This document shows positions 40,679 to 42,272 of a stretch of DNA of 42,272 nt, piece after piece. Source of the stretch: Pseudothermotoga sp. (GTDB lineage Bacteria; Thermotogota; Thermotogae; Thermotogales; DSM-5069); assembly GCA_025060105.1 (NCBI GenBank), contig JANXCS010000001.1, forward strand, positions 1 through 42,272. Direction: 5' to 3'. The first letter of the stretch is position 1; every line of letters starts with the position of its first letter. Position numbers and translations under genes: made by a program. The notes under the pieces were generated by a model, which made no database searches, had not been told where the DNA came from, and saw only the letters and a program-made list of their open reading frames with translations.

Positions 40679-41335
40679 TCACCCCTTCTGTGAAATTTCG
40701 ATGACGGATGTCAGTGGATATTCTCTTCCGTTCACATAGATGTAGATCTGATTGTTCTTGAACTTGACCGACTCTACAGTGCCAGTCTGGACTCCACCGA
40801 TCAGAACTTCCCCACTCGATGTGATCTTGCTAACAGTGTAGGTGTAAGTACCATCGGCTACGGGAAGGCCAGAATCGTCTCTAGCGTCCCACACGTAAGC
40901 GTGAACTCCTTGATCTAAAACGCCGCTGGTGGCTTGCTTAACTAGATTACCGTTAGAATCGTAAATTCTTACCACAACTGGTGCCTTCTCGTCAAGTTCG
41001 AAGACGATGCTTTCAGCCTTTTGGTTTGAAACTGAGATTTGGTTGGACTGAACTACCACGTGTTTACCTATCAAAGAAGCTGCTTGAGCTTGGAGCGCTC
41101 CTTGTTGCAATTTGAGAAAGTCCTGAATGGATTTGGTCATGTTGGTGATCTGTTCTAACGTTGAGAACTGTGTGAGCTGTGCGATGAACTCTCTGTTTTC
41201 CATAGGTTCGAGTGGATTTTGATTTTTCAGTTGTGTCACAAGTAACAGTAAGAATGCGTTCTTATCGAGCTCTTTGCTCGCCGTTCTCTGTGAGGAAGTG
41301 TACAAGGTCGAATAAGAATTAATCGCGTTGATCAT
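40679..41335 (-). CDS. flgD: Flagellar hook-cap/assembly protein FlgD
   Basis: FlgD (218 residues) caps the growing hook. The N-terminal DKNAFLLLLVTQLKNQNPLEPMENREFIAQL region is the family signature, and a C-terminal FlgD Ig-like/Tudor part contains VVRIYDSNGNLVK and VWDARDDSGLPVADG. ATG 41335 (MINAINS) is preceded by GGAGGG at 8 bases; an in-frame ATG two codons upstream is possible. Longer upstream extensions lie within fliK and are rejected. It overlaps the end of fliK by 17 bases. Confidence 0.92.
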   Translation of the reverse strand: MINAINSYSTLYTSSQRTASKELDKNAFLLLLVTQLKNQNPLEPMENREFIAQLTQFSTLEQITNMTKSIQDFLKLQQGALQAQAASLIGKHVVVQSNQISVSNQKAESIVFELDEKAPVVVRIYDSNGNLVKQATSGVLDQGVHAYVWDARDDSGLPVADGTYTYTVSKITSSGEVLIGGVQTGTVESVKFKNNQIYIYVNGREYPLTSVIEISQKG

Positions 41336-42272
41336 CTTCATCACCCTCCTGTTTCTTTCGCTGTTGCTCATGATGTTCAAACTGTTGACCGTGTTCTCTT
41401 TCTTCATCTGCTTTTTCTTGCTCAAATTTTGGGTTGAACCTCACTTCGATTTGTTCAACCTTGAACCCGAGATTTGAAAGCCTTGAGGCGAGCTCTTTGG
41501 AGCTGTTCTCCAAAAGTTCTTTTGCTTCTGGTGTAGAAACCCTCATAAGAACAGTCAGCTTGTCTTGCTGTTTCACAAGTTCTATTTCGAGTTTTCCAAG
41601 CGAAGGTGGTGAGAGGGACACTTCTGCCTTTTCTGTGAGAGTTTCTCTCATCTGTTTGATCGTCTCAGCGATCGTTTGTAAATTGTCAGCTCTTTGCTGT
41701 TGTTCTACTCGTACAATCACTTGGTCGATGTCTCTGTGTTCAATTCGAACATGTTGAACGATTGGTTGCTCTTGTTCATACACTCTCTTTGCTGCCTTGA
41801 TGTTCAGAGTTTCTCTCATTCGTTCTGTTTTCTCGAGTCCCTCAACTTTCTCTTGAATTTGTTCCTGGACAGTTTGTTTGAGTTCTCGCGCCACCGTCAA
41901 CTTGAAAGTCTCTATTTTGATGGGTTCTCTGATCTTGATAGTCTCCGGAAGCTCTTGTTTGACGTGTTTGAACTGTGTTGTTTCGTTCGTTAGATGTTGA
42001 ACGTAACGTGAAAGGTTTTCAAGGATCAATCTCACCTGTGTGACGTTCAAAACGACTGAAGGTTGATTCGACGTCTGCATCGTTGCGACACGTTCAGGAT
42101 TTGTCTGAATATCTTTCTTGTTTGAACCGTTCACAAAAAGCTCTACTTTTTGAGCGAGCAGGCCGATCTGTTGTGTGACAGTTTCGTTTGTTGCGTGATT
42201 TTCGGTGTTGAAGGTGGTTGTTTTCATTTTGGTTTGCAGGATATCTTTCTGGAGTTGATCGTTCGATGGTTC
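41319..42272 (-). CDS. fliK: Flagellar hook-length control protein FliK, 5' end outside window
   Basis: The C-terminal part (about 90 residues before the acidic tail) has the Flg_hook domain pattern: SPPSLGKLEIELVKQQDKLTV, STPEAKELLENS and LASRLSNLGFKVEQIEV. The upstream stretch is rich in Gln, Glu and Thr and poor in structure, as in FliK rulers. The tail ends in Gln/His/Asp-rich sequence. The reading frame stays open to base 42272. The first internal ATG (42227) has no ribosome site, so the gene very probably begins beyond the window. Identity is supported by position before flgD and flgE. Confidence 0.86.
   Translation of the reverse strand, partial: EPSNDQLQKDILQTKMKTTTFNTENHATNETVTQQIGLLAQKVELFVNGSNKKDIQTNPERVATMQTSNQPSVVLNVTQVRLILENLSRYVQHLTNETTQFKHVKQELPETIKIREPIKIETFKLTVARELKQTVQEQIQEKVEGLEKTERMRETLNIKAAKRVYEQEQPIVQHVRIEHRDIDQVIVRVEQQQRADNLQTIAETIKQMRETLTEKAEVSLSPPSLGKLEIELVKQQDKLTVLMRVSTPEAKELLENSSKELASRLSNLGFKVEQIEVRFNPKFEQEKADEEREHGQQFEHHEQQRKKQEGDEDDQRD

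Overview
The window reads as a chromosomal segment of a hyperthermophilic fermentative bacterium of the Thermotogales, most likely close to Pseudothermotoga or Thermotoga. This rests on gene content: adjacent glgD/glgC, a six-gene Rnf cluster, archaeal-type phosphoglycerate mutase, a family-1 encapsulin with ferritin-like cargo, and a FliM/FliY/FlbD-type flagellar operon. Very strong Shine-Dalgarno sequences, many GTG/TTG starts and pervasive 4-base gene overlaps also fit. No database search was possible, so the genus is inferred. No insertion sequence, CRISPR array, prophage or rRNA was seen.

Left part (1-6741). A truncated membrane GAF-domain signalling gene points left off the window. It is followed by a membrane HD-GYP phosphodiesterase and a convergent MASE3-like/GGDEF diguanylate cyclase, so opposed c-di-GMP enzymes sit tail to tail. 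A tRNA-Ser(GGA) with its own extended -10 and an intrinsic terminator then leads into rimP-nusA-fur.

Middle left (6666-11572, minus strand) is a tightly overlapping operon rbgA > TPR protein > apgM > short comEC. The last gene overlaps the 3' end of fur by 76 bases on the opposite strand.

Middle (11634-22901, plus strand) is a 13-gene run, nearly all overlapping: glgD, glgC, a tail-anchored protein of unknown function, a prepilin-like protein, a radical SAM enzyme resembling half of the split lipoyl synthase, rnfCDGEAB, dprA and ackA. It joins carbon storage, ferredoxin:NAD energy conservation and substrate-level ATP formation. An intrinsic terminator for ackA lies inside the coding end of the facing gene.

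Middle right (22888-30944, minus strand) is a seven-gene operon: ferritin-like/VIT1 membrane iron protein > signal-less BtuF-like metal-receptor protein > GPH-type sugar transporter > class I aminotransferase > ABC exporter half with a degenerate nucleotide-binding site > secreted beta-helix protein > TrmN6-like methyltransferase. Divergent from its first gene is the encapsulated ferritin plus encapsulin shell pair (31091-32222). The intergenic space holds a 19-base inverted repeat. Together these look like a two-way iron storage locus.

Right part (32231-42272). A CsaB-type pyruvyltransferase and an MBL-fold hydrolase diverge. The rest is the distal part of a flagellar operon on the minus strand: fliK (open at the window end) > flgD > flgE > flbD > motA > motB > fliL > fliM > fliY > a LolA-like exported protein. 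This builds the hook, the stator and the switch.
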